Origin: Rhodospirillales bacterium
GTDB lineage: Bacteria > Pseudomonadota > Alphaproteobacteria > Acetobacterales > Acetobacteraceae
Length of the DNA stretch: 59,397 nt
Reading direction: 5' to 3'
Assembly (NCBI GenBank): GCA_025352565.1
Contig: JANXTF010000045.1
Location: 1 to 59,397 of the forward strand
Position numbers and translations under genes: made by a program. The notes under the pieces are model-generated. The model did not search any database and had not been told where the DNA came from. It saw only the letters and a list, made by a program, of their open reading frames with translations. Positions 10,130 through 22,590 of the stretch are shown here, in pieces (position 1 is the stretch's first letter; each line of letters starts with the position of its first letter).

Positions 10130-13100
10130 GTGACGAATCAGGCCCTCTCGGCGGCAGACGGCGGCGATGAAGTCCCAGCCCGCCTGCCCCGGATATTCTA
10201 TCTGAATCCCCTCGCCATCGGCCCGCTTCCGCGCTGGGCCGCCGTGCTGGACCAGGCGGCGGCGATGGGCTTCACCGACGTCATGGTCGCGCCGGTCTTC
10301 GCCGCGGACGACCTGTTCCTTCCGGCCGACCTCGATCGAGCCCATCGCGTGTTCGAGACCGAACAGCCGGCGCGCGCCGTTCTGTCGCGGCTTGCGGAGC
10401 TTTGCGCGGGGCGCGGGTTGGCTTTGCTGCTTGACGTTCCGCTGGCCGCGCTCGCCGCCAGCGGGCGCACGGCAGCGGAGCATCCGCGATGCTTCGCCCA
10501 GCCGGGTGCCGGCCCAGGCTTGGACCCGCGTTTCAACACGTCGCGCGGTGCAGCGGCCTGGGCGCGTTTCGACACCGAGGCGGAAATTCTGGCGCCCTGG
10601 TGGGCGACCCTCCTGTCGGGGTGGGTTGCCGCTGGCGTAGCCGGTTTCCGCTTTCTGGGCCTGGATCGCGTTCCCGCGGCCTGCCTGTCCGCTATCATCT
10701 GTGGCGCACGCGGCGCGGGCGACATGACAGCCTATGGCTGGACCCCAGGCCTCGCGGCCGAACGCCAGACAGGCCTTGCCGGGCGGGGTCTGGATTTTGT
10801 CTTCTCCTCCCTGCCCTATTGGGATTTTCACGCGGACTGGCTGTGGGCCGAATACCTGCGGCTGCGGCGTGTGGCGCCCGTTGTGATGGCGGTGGAAGCG
10901 CCATTCGGGCCGCGCCTGGCCGCGCACGCCTCCGACGCGCCCGCTTCGGCCAAACGGATGGTGGGTTTCGCGGCCGCCATCGGAGACGGGTGGCTGATGC
11001 CGTCGGGATTCGAGGGATTTGCCCACCGGCCGATGGAGTCCGCCCGCATCGTGCCTGACCGTTCGACCGCCGACGCGGCGCTGGTTTGCGAGATCGCCGC
11101 CGCGAACGCCCGGCCCCCGCCCACCGGCAACCCGTTGGTGCTGCACGGCGGCGGCGGCGACAGCCTGGCCATCATGCGGACGCCATGGAGCAGTGCGACG
11201 GCCCATGCGGCTACACTTATTCTCTCCAACCTGAACCTGTCGCACCCCTGCGTCATACCGCTGGACGGCATGCTGGCCGGTTTCACGAACATCGAACTAG
11301 ATGCCGCGAGCATCGTCGGACTGGCGCCGGCCGAGACGCGCGTGATGCCGCTGTCGGCAGCACCGTGCATGGTATCGACGCGGCCACCCTTGTCCGAGAC
11401 CGCGCGCCGGGCCGCCGAAGGCCCGCGCGTGTCGATCGAGGCCATCGCGCCTGCCGTCGACGATGGCCGCTTCCCCGTCAAGCGCATCGTCGGCGAATTG
11501 GTGCGGGTCGAGGCCGACGTGATTGCCGATGGACACGACAAAGTGGCCGTTGCCTTGCTCTGGCGTGCCGCGACGCAAACCGAGTGGTCCGAGATACGGA
11601 TGCACACGATCGGCAATGATCGCTGGCAGGCGGAATTTCCCCTGAGCGGCCTCGGCCGCTACCTGTTCACCGTCGAAGCCTGGCGGGACGCATTCGCCTC
11701 GTTTCGCGACGAGATCGCGAAAAAGAATGTCGCAGGTGTCGATTTGCGGCTGGAGGCGATGGAGGGCGGCCATTTGGTCGAGGCCGCGATTGCCAGTTGC
11801 CCCGCGCGCCTGCGCCCCGCACTCGAGGCACTGGGCAGGCAGTTGCACAAAGCGCCGCTCGCCGCGCAGGTGCGCACCCTGCTGTCCGACGAGCTCTCCG
11901 GGCTGATGGCGCAGGCCGACACCCGCCCGCGCGCGGTTCGCCCTCCCCATGAATTCCCGGTCGAGGCGGACCGCTCCGCCGCGCGGTTTGCCAGTTGGTA
12001 CGAGTTGTTTCCGCGCTCGATGAGCGACGACCCGGCTCGCCACGGCAGCTTCGCGGATGTGGCGCGCCATCTGCCGCGCATCCGCGACATGGGTTTCGAC
12101 GTGCTGTATTTTCCGCCGATCCATCCGATCGGCCGAATGAACCGCAAGGGCCGCAACAACGCGCTGCGCGCCGAGCCGGACGATGTGGGCAGCCCTTATG
12201 CCATCGGCGGCGTGGAGGGCGGCCACGACGCCACCCATCCGCAGCTCGGCACATTGGCGGATTTCCGAAATCTACGGGAACAGGCGGCACGGCACGGCAT
12301 GGAGCTGGCGATTGATTTCGCCATCCAGTGCTCGCCCGACCACCCGTGGCTGAAGCAGCACCACGACTGGTTCGCGTGGCGTCCAGACGGCTCGATGCGG
12401 TTCGCCGAGAACCCGCCGAAGAAATACGAGGATATCGTCAACGTCGATTTCTATGCCGAGGCCGCAATCCCGGATTTATGGGTCGCCTTGTGCGAGGTCG
12501 CGCTGTTCTGGGCAGAACAGGGCGTGCGCATTTTTCGCGTGGACAATCCGCACACCAAGCCCTTGCCGTTCTGGGAGTGGATGATCGGCGAGGTGCGGGC
12601 GAAATACCCGGATGCCCTGTTCCTGGCCGAGGCGTTCACCCGGCCGAAGGTGATGAACCGGCTTGGCAAGATCGGGTTTGGGCAATCCTACACCTACTTC
12701 ACCTGGCGCAACACCAAGCGCGAGCTGACCGAGTATTTCACCGAACTCTCGACGCCCCCGATGTCGGATTTCTTCCGCCCGAACCTGTTCGTCAACACGC
12801 CAGACATCAATCCGGTGCCGTTGCAGACCGCCGGGCGGGAGGGGTTCATCGCACGCGCCGTGCTCGCGGCCACGCTGTCGGGACTGTGGGGCGTGTATTG
12901 CGGGTTCGAGCTATGCGACGCGACGCCGCTGCCAGGGCGTGAGGAATATCTGGATTCCGAGAAATACCAAATCCGGGCATGGGACTGGCACCGCCCCGGC
13001 AACATCGTTGCCGACATAGCCCGGCTCAACCAGATCCGCCGCTTCAATCCGTCGCTGCAAACCCATCTGGGCGTCAGCTTCCTGCCGGCCGACAACGATC

Positions 13101-13354
13101 AGATCCTCTTCTACGAGAAGGCGACGCGCGACCGCGCCAACGTGGTGCTGGTGGCGGTGAATTTGACGCCTGCCACCGCGCAATCGGCTGCGATCGAGTT
13201 GCCGTTGTGGAAGTGGGGACTGCCGGATCATGCGGAGATCGTCGTCGATGATCTTTTGCGCGATGAAAGCTTTATCCTGGGCGGAAAGTGGCAGCGCATC
13301 GCGCTGGACGCCTCCGCCCCCTGCGCCATCTGGCGCGTCCGCCCGAAAGGCTGA
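10130..13354 (+). CDS. glgE: alpha-1,4-glucan:maltose-1-phosphate maltosyltransferase with N-terminal GH13-like domain
   Basis: About 1074 residues. The C-terminal ~640 residues are a GlgE enzyme (GH13_3): an N-terminal beta domain starting near RVSIEAIAP (residue 433), then the barrel with ASWYELFPRSMSDDP, YFPPIHPIGRMNRKGRN, nucleophile region FRVDNPHTKP near 803 and acid/base region LAEAFTRPK near 834. GlgE transfers maltosyl units from maltose-1-phosphate onto alpha-1,4-glucan. The first ~420 residues form an extra barrel-like domain in which the usual catalytic Asp region reads GFRFLGLDRVP, so it looks inactive. The start is uncertain: GTG at 10130 has GGGGAA upstream, and ATG at 10076 is in frame. 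It is the first gene of the island and is followed after 7 bases by treS-mak. Confidence 0.9.
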   Translation: MTNQALSAADGGDEVPARLPRIFYLNPLAIGPLPRWAAVLDQAAAMGFTDVMVAPVFAADDLFLPADLDRAHRVFETEQPARAVLSRLAELCAGRGLALLLDVPLAALAASGRTAAEHPRCFAQPGAGPGLDPRFNTSRGAAAWARFDTEAEILAPWWATLLSGWVAAGVAGFRFLGLDRVPAACLSAIICGARGAGDMTAYGWTPGLAAERQTGLAGRGLDFVFSSLPYWDFHADWLWAEYLRLRRVAPVVMAVEAPFGPRLAAHASDAPASAKRMVGFAAAIGDGWLMPSGFEGFAHRPMESARIVPDRSTADAALVCEIAAANARPPPTGNPLVLHGGGGDSLAIMRTPWSSATAHAATLILSNLNLSHPCVIPLDGMLAGFTNIELDAASIVGLAPAETRVMPLSAAPCMVSTRPPLSETARRAAEGPRVSIEAIAPAVDDGRFPVKRIVGELVRVEADVIADGHDKVAVALLWRAATQTEWSEIRMHTIGNDRWQAEFPLSGLGRYLFTVEAWRDAFASFRDEIAKKNVAGVDLRLEAMEGGHLVEAAIASCPARLRPALEALGRQLHKAPLAAQVRTLLSDELSGLMAQADTRPRAVRPPHEFPVEADRSAARFASWYELFPRSMSDDPARHGSFADVARHLPRIRDMGFDVLYFPPIHPIGRMNRKGRNNALRAEPDDVGSPYAIGGVEGGHDATHPQLGTLADFRNLREQAARHGMELAIDFAIQCSPDHPWLKQHHDWFAWRPDGSMRFAENPPKKYEDIVNVDFYAEAAIPDLWVALCEVALFWAEQGVRIFRVDNPHTKPLPFWEWMIGEVRAKYPDALFLAEAFTRPKVMNRLGKIGFGQSYTYFTWRNTKRELTEYFTELSTPPMSDFFRPNLFVNTPDINPVPLQTAGREGFIARAVLAATLSGLWGVYCGFELCDATPLPGREEYLDSEKYQIRAWDWHRPGNIVADIARLNQIRRFNPSLQTHLGVSFLPADNDQILFYEKATRDRANVVLVAVNLTPATAQSAAIELPLWKWGLPDHAEIVVDDLLRDESFILGGKWQRIALDASAPCAIWRVRPKG

Positions 13355-13361
13355 TCGATCC

Positions 13362-16645
<3,284 letters not shown>

Positions 16646-16649
<4 letters not shown>

Positions 16650-18826
16650 CGAGCGCCTTGCCGGACCAGGGGGCCATTGAGGCCATCGTCCAGGCGCGGC
16701 ATGGCGATCCCTTTGCGGTGCTCGGGCCGCATGATTTCGACGGCGGTTGTGCGGTTCGCGCGTTCGTCCCCGATGCCGACGGGATCGAGATCGTCGCGCG
16801 CGACACGATGCTGAAGCTGGCCACGATGGACCGGGTGGACCCGTCCGGCTTCTGGGTCGGGTCGATCCCCGCCCGTGTCCGCTATCGGCTGCGGATCACG
16901 CATACGGGAGCCACGCGGATCGCCGATGATCCCTATGCCTTCGGTCCGGCGCTCGGCGACCTCGACATCCATCTGCTGGCCGAGGGACGTCACCGGGAGA
17001 TCGGCCGCACGCTGGGCGCGCATGTCGCGGACATGGACGGCGTGTCCGGCGTGCGCTTCGCCGTCTGGGCGCCGAACGCCCGTCGCGTCTCGGTCGTTGG
17101 CAATTTCAACAACTGGGACGGCCGCACCCATCCAATGCGGCTGCACGCCAGCGCCGGCGTGTGGGACATGTTTGTGCCGGGCATCGGCCCAGGTGCGCTC
17201 TATAAATACGAGATCCTTGGACCGGATGGCTGGATGCTGCCGCTCAAGGCCGACCCGGTCGCCAGCGCCACCGAGATCGCCCCGGCGACCGCCTCCATCG
17301 TGGTGGACGAGACGCTGAGTTGGACCGACGGATCATGGCTCGCGCGGCGCGGTGCGTTGCAGACGCCGGACGCGCCGATATCCTGTTACGAGGTGCATGC
17401 CGCATCCTGGCTTCAGGCCGAGCCGGGCGGCGCCGACGGCTGGACGCAACTGGCCGACAGGCTGGTGCCCTATGTCACGCGCATGGGCTTCACCCATGTC
17501 GAATTCATGCCGGTGATGGAGCATCCATTCGGCGGCTCCTGGGGGTATCAGCCGCTCGGCCAGTATGCGCCGAGTGCCCGGCTCGGGCCGCCGGAATCGT
17601 TCGCCCGTCTGGTGGACCTGCTGCACGACGCCGGCATCGGCGTGATTCTCGACTGGGTGCCGGCGCATTTCCCGACCGACGCGTACGGGCTGGCGCGCTT
17701 CGACGGCACGCCATTGTACGAACACGCCGACCCCCGCGAGGGGTTCCACCAGGACTGGAACACCTACATCTTCAATCTCGGCCGCAACGAGGTGCGCGCG
17801 TTCCTGATCGGCAGCGCGCTGCACTGGTTGGAGCACTATCACGTGGATGGCCTTCGCGTGGATGCGGTGGCGTCGATGCTGTACCGCGACTACAGCCGAA
17901 AATCGGGCGAGTGGGTGGCGAACCAGTACGGCGGGCGGGAGAACCTCGAATCCGTCTCGTTTCTCCAGGAACTGAGCCGGGCGGTGGCCGAGCGGGCGCC
18001 CGGCACGGTGCTGATCGCCGAGGAAAGCACGGCATGGCCGGGCGTCAGCCGTCCGGCCGATGAGGGCGGCCTCGGGTTTCATTTCAAGTGGAACATGGGC
18101 TGGATGCACGACACGCTGCACTACATGGAGGAGGAGCCGATCGACCGGCGCTGGCACCATGACGAACTGACGTTCGGACTGGTGTACGCATTCTCGGAGA
18201 AATTCGTGCTGCCGCTGTCGCACGACGAGGTTGTGTATGGAAAAGGCTCGTTGCTGAGCAAGATGCCGGGCGACGAGTGGCAAAAATACGCCAATCTGCG
18301 CGCCTATTACGGCTTCATGTGGACGCATCCCGGCAAAAAGCTGATGTTCATGGGCGGTGACATTGCCCAGGTGCGCGAATGGAACCATGACCGCTCGCTC
18401 GACTGGTTCCTGCTCGACGACCCGCGCCATGCCGGCGTGCAGCTTGCGTTGCGCGATCTCAACTTCCTGTACCGCGACACGCCCGCGCTGCATCGCCGCG
18501 ACTGCGAGCCGGACGGGTTCCGCTGGGTGGTGATGGACGACCGCGAACAGAGCGTGTTCGCCTATCTGCGGTTCGGGACGGCGGACGACCCGCCGGTGCT
18601 GGTGGTGTGCAACTTCACGCCCGTGGTGCGCCACGGCTACCGCGTCGGCGTGCCGCGAGCGGGTGTGTGGATCGAGGTCTTGAACACCGATGCTGGCGTT
18701 TACGGGGGCTCCAATGTCGGCAATGGCGGCCAGGTTTCGGCGTGCGATGTGCCGCATGGCGGACAGCCCTGCTCGCTTGAGATCGTCCTTCCGCCTTTGG
18801 CGACAATTGTGTTCCGCCCGAGTTGA
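16646..18826 (+). CDS. glgB: 1,4-alpha-glucan branching enzyme
   Basis: A 726-residue GH13 enzyme that introduces alpha-1,6 branches into the glucan made by GlgE. There are two N-terminal beta modules: an N1 domain beginning [20 protein letters not shown] and a CBM48 with [19 protein letters not shown]. The catalytic barrel follows with [12 protein letters not shown], nucleophile region [18 protein letters not shown] near 406, general acid in [14 protein letters not shown] near 459 and [13 protein letters not shown]. The all-beta C-terminal domain ends normally. Length matches the long bacterial GlgB type. Its ATG overlaps the treS-mak stop as ATGA, indicating translational coupling. Confidence 0.96.
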
Positions 18827-18865
18827 AAGGCTAATCCGCGGCCGGCCGCCACAGACGGGAATTGC

Positions 18866-20629
18866 ATGCCACCGACCACCTTCGCGCACCGGCTGCCTTT
18901 CGGGGCCGAGCTTCAAACCGACGGCCAGACCTTGTTTCGCATCTGGGCACCGAGTGTCGAAACGCTGACGCTGGAACTTGCCGGGGGCGAACCGCACGCG
19001 ATGACTCCCGTGCGGGGCGGCTGGTTCGAGGTTCGGCTGCCCGTCGGCGCCGGCACGCGCTATCGCTACCGGCTGCCCAACGGCCTCGGCGTGCCTGACC
19101 CCGCTTCACGCCGGCAGGACGGGGACGTGCATGGCCCGAGCGTGGTGGTCGATCCGCGCGCGCATGCGTGGCATCATGGTGCATGGCAAGGCCGGCCTTG
19201 GCACGAGGCCGTGGTCTATGAACTGCATGCAGGCGCGATGGGCGGATTTTCCGGCGTCATGTCACAGTTGCAGCGGCTGCGCGATATCGGTTTCACGATG
19301 ATCGAGCTCATGCCGATCGCGGATTTTCCGGGCGGTCGCAACTGGGGCTATGACGGCGTGCTGCCTTTCGCGCCCGACGAGTCCTATGGCACACCGGCCG
19401 ACTTGAAGGCGCTGATCGACCGCGCGCACAGCCTCGGCATCGGCGTGATGCTCGACGTGGTTTACAACCATTTCGGCCCCGACGGCGCCTACCTCCACGC
19501 CTATGCGCACGCGTTCTTCGACGAAGGCAAGCACACGCCCTGGGGAGCCGCGATCGATTTCACGCGGCCGGAGGTGCGCGACCACTTCATCCAGAACGCG
19601 CTGTTCTGGCTCAACGAATACCGCTTCGACGGGCTGCGCTTCGATGCTGTGCATGCGATCGCGGAGCCCGGCTTCCTGCCGAAACTCGCCAGCGCGATCC
19701 GGGCTGGCGTCGAGAGCGGGCGCGAGATCGCGCTGGTGCTGGAGCATGAAGGCAACAAAGCGACGCTGCTCGATGGGCACTTCGACGCGCAATGGGCCGA
19801 CGACGCGCATCATTGCCTGCATGTGATGCTGACCGGCGAGACGGAAGGGTATTACGAGGATTTCAAAAACCCCGCCGCGCAGTTGGCGCGGTGCCTGGCG
19901 GAAGGGTTCGCCTACCAGGGCGAGATGTCGCCGCATGGCGGCCGCCCGCGTGGCGAGCCGAGCGGGCAACTGCCGACCACGGCGTTCGTGTACTGTCTGC
20001 AGAATCACGACCAGATCGGCAACCGCGCCATGGGCGAGCGGCTGAACCAGTTGGCGGACCCGGAAGCCTTGGCCGCTGCCACCGCGTTGCTGCTGCTGGC
20101 GCCGATGATCCCGTTGGTGTTCATGGGAGAGGAGTTCGGCAGCCACGCGCCGTTCCTGTTCTTCACCGACCATCATGACGAACTCGCCGGGGCGGTGCGG
20201 GAAGGGCGGCGCCGCGAGTTCGCGCATTTCGCCGCCTTCGCCAATCCAGTACGGCGGGCGCGCATCCCGGACCCGAACGCCGCCGCGACCTTCGAGCTCT
20301 CGATCCCGGATGTAAGCGAGGCGGAGGCGAGCGTGGTCGCGCATTATCGTCTGTTGCTGGAATTGCGAAAGCGCCACATCGTGCCGCGCCTGAAGGGCTG
20401 CCGAAGCCTGGGGGCGATGGCGCTGGGCGAGACCGGGGTGGTGGCGCGCTGGACCTTGAATGACGGAGCCGAGTTGATCCTGGTCATGAATCTCGGGGCA
20501 CATGCGCTGACAATCGGGGATCTCGACGGCGAAATCCTGTTCGAGAGCAACGCCGGAGACGGCGATCGCGTGCGTGGCGGCAACGTGCGGCCACGCGCGA
20601 CGGTCGCATTCCTGCTGGAAGCCGACTGA
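18866..20629 (+). CDS. treZ: malto-oligosyltrehalose trehalohydrolase
   Basis: A 587-residue GH13 enzyme that releases trehalose from malto-oligosyltrehalose, the second step of the TreY-TreZ route. The N-terminal CBM48-like domain shows LFRIWAPSVETLTLEL. The barrel shows VYELHAGAMGGFSG, DFPGGRNWGYDGVLPFAP, DVVYNHFGPDGAYL, nucleophile region GLRFDAVHAI, LVLEHEGNKA and CLQNHDQIGNRAMGERL. The ORF is intact and of normal length. Its ATG lies 39 bases after glgB, preceded by ACGGGAA. Its stop overlaps the malQ ATG by one base. The partner gene treY, two genes downstream, is broken, so TreZ probably has no substrate unless another treY exists elsewhere. Confidence 0.94.
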   Translation: MPPTTFAHRLPFGAELQTDGQTLFRIWAPSVETLTLELAGGEPHAMTPVRGGWFEVRLPVGAGTRYRYRLPNGLGVPDPASRRQDGDVHGPSVVVDPRAHAWHHGAWQGRPWHEAVVYELHAGAMGGFSGVMSQLQRLRDIGFTMIELMPIADFPGGRNWGYDGVLPFAPDESYGTPADLKALIDRAHSLGIGVMLDVVYNHFGPDGAYLHAYAHAFFDEGKHTPWGAAIDFTRPEVRDHFIQNALFWLNEYRFDGLRFDAVHAIAEPGFLPKLASAIRAGVESGREIALVLEHEGNKATLLDGHFDAQWADDAHHCLHVMLTGETEGYYEDFKNPAAQLARCLAEGFAYQGEMSPHGGRPRGEPSGQLPTTAFVYCLQNHDQIGNRAMGERLNQLADPEALAAATALLLLAPMIPLVFMGEEFGSHAPFLFFTDHHDELAGAVREGRRREFAHFAAFANPVRRARIPDPNAAATFELSIPDVSEAEASVVAHYRLLLELRKRHIVPRLKGCRSLGAMALGETGVVARWTLNDGAELILVMNLGAHALTIGDLDGEILFESNAGDGDRVRGGNVRPRATVAFLLEAD

Positions 20630-22590
20630 TGTCGGACGCCGCGCTTCGCCTCCTCGCCGAAGCCGCTGGCATCGCGCCGAGCTGGCGCGACTACCGGGGT
20701 GCCACGCATCACGTGACGCCCGACACGCTGCGAGCGGTGTTGCGGGCGACCGGGATCGCGGCGGGCAGCGAAGCCGAAATCCATGAAAACCTTAAGTTAC
20801 TGGGAGCGGCTGCCGCGTCCTTGCCGCTGATGACGGCGGAGATCGGCCAGGCGATCGAGACGGCCGAACGCTGGCGGCTCGTGCTGGAGGACGGCACCGT
20901 GTCCGAGGGACAGGGCGCCCTGCCGCCGATCCATATTCCTGGATATCACGCGCTGAGCCTCGCGTCGCGCGAGGTGACATTGGCGGTGGCGCCACGCTCC
21001 TGTCCTGCCTTGCCGCCCGGCCGTCCCTGGGGCCTCGCGGTGCAGCTCTATGCGTTGCGGCGGGAGGGCGATGGCGGCCTGGGCGATTTTGGCAGCCTGC
21101 GCGACTTCGTGCGCAATGCCGCCGCCCATGGGGCGGACGCCGTGGCGATCAGCCCGGTACACGCGCAGTTCTCGGCCGATCCGGATCGTTTCAGCCCCTA
21201 TGCACCGTCGAGCCGCATCATGCTGAACGTGCTGCACGCCGAGGCGCCGCGCGGAGAGGCTTTGCGGGAGGCCGATACGCTGGTCGATTGGCCCGCTTGC
21301 GCACGCGACCGCCTCGCGCAGTTCCGCGCCATGTTCGCGCAGGCTATCCACATGGAGCATTTCGCGGCGTTCCGCGCCGCCGAGGGCGAGCCGCTGGAGG
21401 CGCATGCGCGATTCGAGGCGCTGCACGCCCATTTCTACGGCCAGGACCCGGGCCGGTGGCATTGGCGGAACTGGCCCGAAGCCTATCGCAACCCGCATGA
21501 CCCAGCCGTCGAGGCGTTCGCGCGAGACCATGTCGTCGAAGTCCGATTTCACGCCTATCTGCAATTCCTGGCCGACCGGGGTCTCGCGGCGGCGCAAGCC
21601 GAGGCGCGGGCGGCGGGGATGCGGATTGGCCTGATCTCGGATCTGGCCGTGGGCGCCGACAGCGGTGGCAGCCATGCCTGGAGCCGCCAACACGAGATGC
21701 TGACCGGCCTCAGCGTCGGCGCGCCGCCCGATCTGCTCAGCCCCGAAGGCCAGGACTGGGGGCTGGCGGCGTTCTCGCCGCGCGGCCTGCGCGAGCATGG
21801 TTTCAGCGCCTATATCGAGATGCTGCGCGCGGCCCTGCGCCATGCGGGCGGCGTGCGGATCGACCATGCGATGGGGTTGCAGCGGCTATGGGTGCGGCCC
21901 GAGGGAGTGGCGCGGGGCGACGGCGCCTATCTGCAATTCCCGGTCTCGGACATGATGCGGCTGACCGCGCTCGAATCGCATCGCCATGGCGCTGTGGTTT
22001 TGGGCGAGGATCTGGGGACCGTGCCGGACGGGTTCCAACCGCGCCTGATCGACGCTGGCGTGCTCGGGATGCGGGTGCTGTGGTTCGAGCGCAAGGACGC
22101 TTATTTCGAGCCCCCTGGCCAGTGGTCCGGCCGCGCCACCGCGATGACCAGCACGCATGACCTGCCGACCGTGGCAGGCTGGTGGAGCGGGCGGGACCTG
22201 CAATGGCGGCGCGAACTGCGCCTGATGGGCGACGACACCGCTGCCTATTACGAGGCCGAGGCCCGCGAGCGCGACCGGCCGCGCCTGTGGAACGCGTTCC
22301 GCGCCAGCGGGGCCGCCGAGGGCGACGCACCGCCGCCCCATGAGCCGGCGCGCGTGGTCGATGCCGCCTGCGCCCATATTGGACGCGCCGCGTGCGATTT
22401 CGTCCTGTTGCCGGTGGAAGACGCCTTGGGGCGGATCGAGCAGCCCAACCTGCCCGGCACGATGGACGAGCACCCCAACTGGCGCCGCCGCCTCGACGGC
22501 CCCGCCGCCGCCTTGCTGGACGCGCCCGAGGTGGCTGCGCGGCTGGCCGCCCTGTCGCGCAGCCGCAAGGCGGCAGACCACACGTCATGA
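20629..22590 (+). CDS. malQ: 4-alpha-glucanotransferase (amylomaltase)
   Basis: A 653-residue GH77 enzyme that transfers malto-oligosyl units between glucans. The core motifs are RPWGLAVQLYALRREGDGG, DALAISP-like DAVAISPVHAQFSADP, the nucleophile region VRIDHAMGLQRLW, acid/base region VVLGEDLGTVPDGF and TSTHDLPTVAGWW. The N-terminal ~140 residues (LAEAAGIAPSWRDYRG ...) form the beta extension common in proteobacterial MalQ. The ATG overlaps the treZ stop and the TGA overlaps the treY start, so it is translated as part of the island. It could supply chain lengths for TreY or recycle glucan fragments. Confidence 0.94.
   Translation: MSDAALRLLAEAAGIAPSWRDYRGATHHVTPDTLRAVLRATGIAAGSEAEIHENLKLLGAAAASLPLMTAEIGQAIETAERWRLVLEDGTVSEGQGALPPIHIPGYHALSLASREVTLAVAPRSCPALPPGRPWGLAVQLYALRREGDGGLGDFGSLRDFVRNAAAHGADAVAISPVHAQFSADPDRFSPYAPSSRIMLNVLHAEAPRGEALREADTLVDWPACARDRLAQFRAMFAQAIHMEHFAAFRAAEGEPLEAHARFEALHAHFYGQDPGRWHWRNWPEAYRNPHDPAVEAFARDHVVEVRFHAYLQFLADRGLAAAQAEARAAGMRIGLISDLAVGADSGGSHAWSRQHEMLTGLSVGAPPDLLSPEGQDWGLAAFSPRGLREHGFSAYIEMLRAALRHAGGVRIDHAMGLQRLWVRPEGVARGDGAYLQFPVSDMMRLTALESHRHGAVVLGEDLGTVPDGFQPRLIDAGVLGMRVLWFERKDAYFEPPGQWSGRATAMTSTHDLPTVAGWWSGRDLQWRRELRLMGDDTAAYYEAEARERDRPRLWNAFRASGAAEGDAPPPHEPARVVDAACAHIGRAACDFVLLPVEDALGRIEQPNLPGTMDEHPNWRRRLDGPAAALLDAPEVAARLAALSRSRKAADHTS

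Noticed and set aside
17333-18997. Minus-strand open frame of 554 codons across glgB
   Set aside because: Antisense shadow of glgB and the start of treZ; no domain and no ribosome site.
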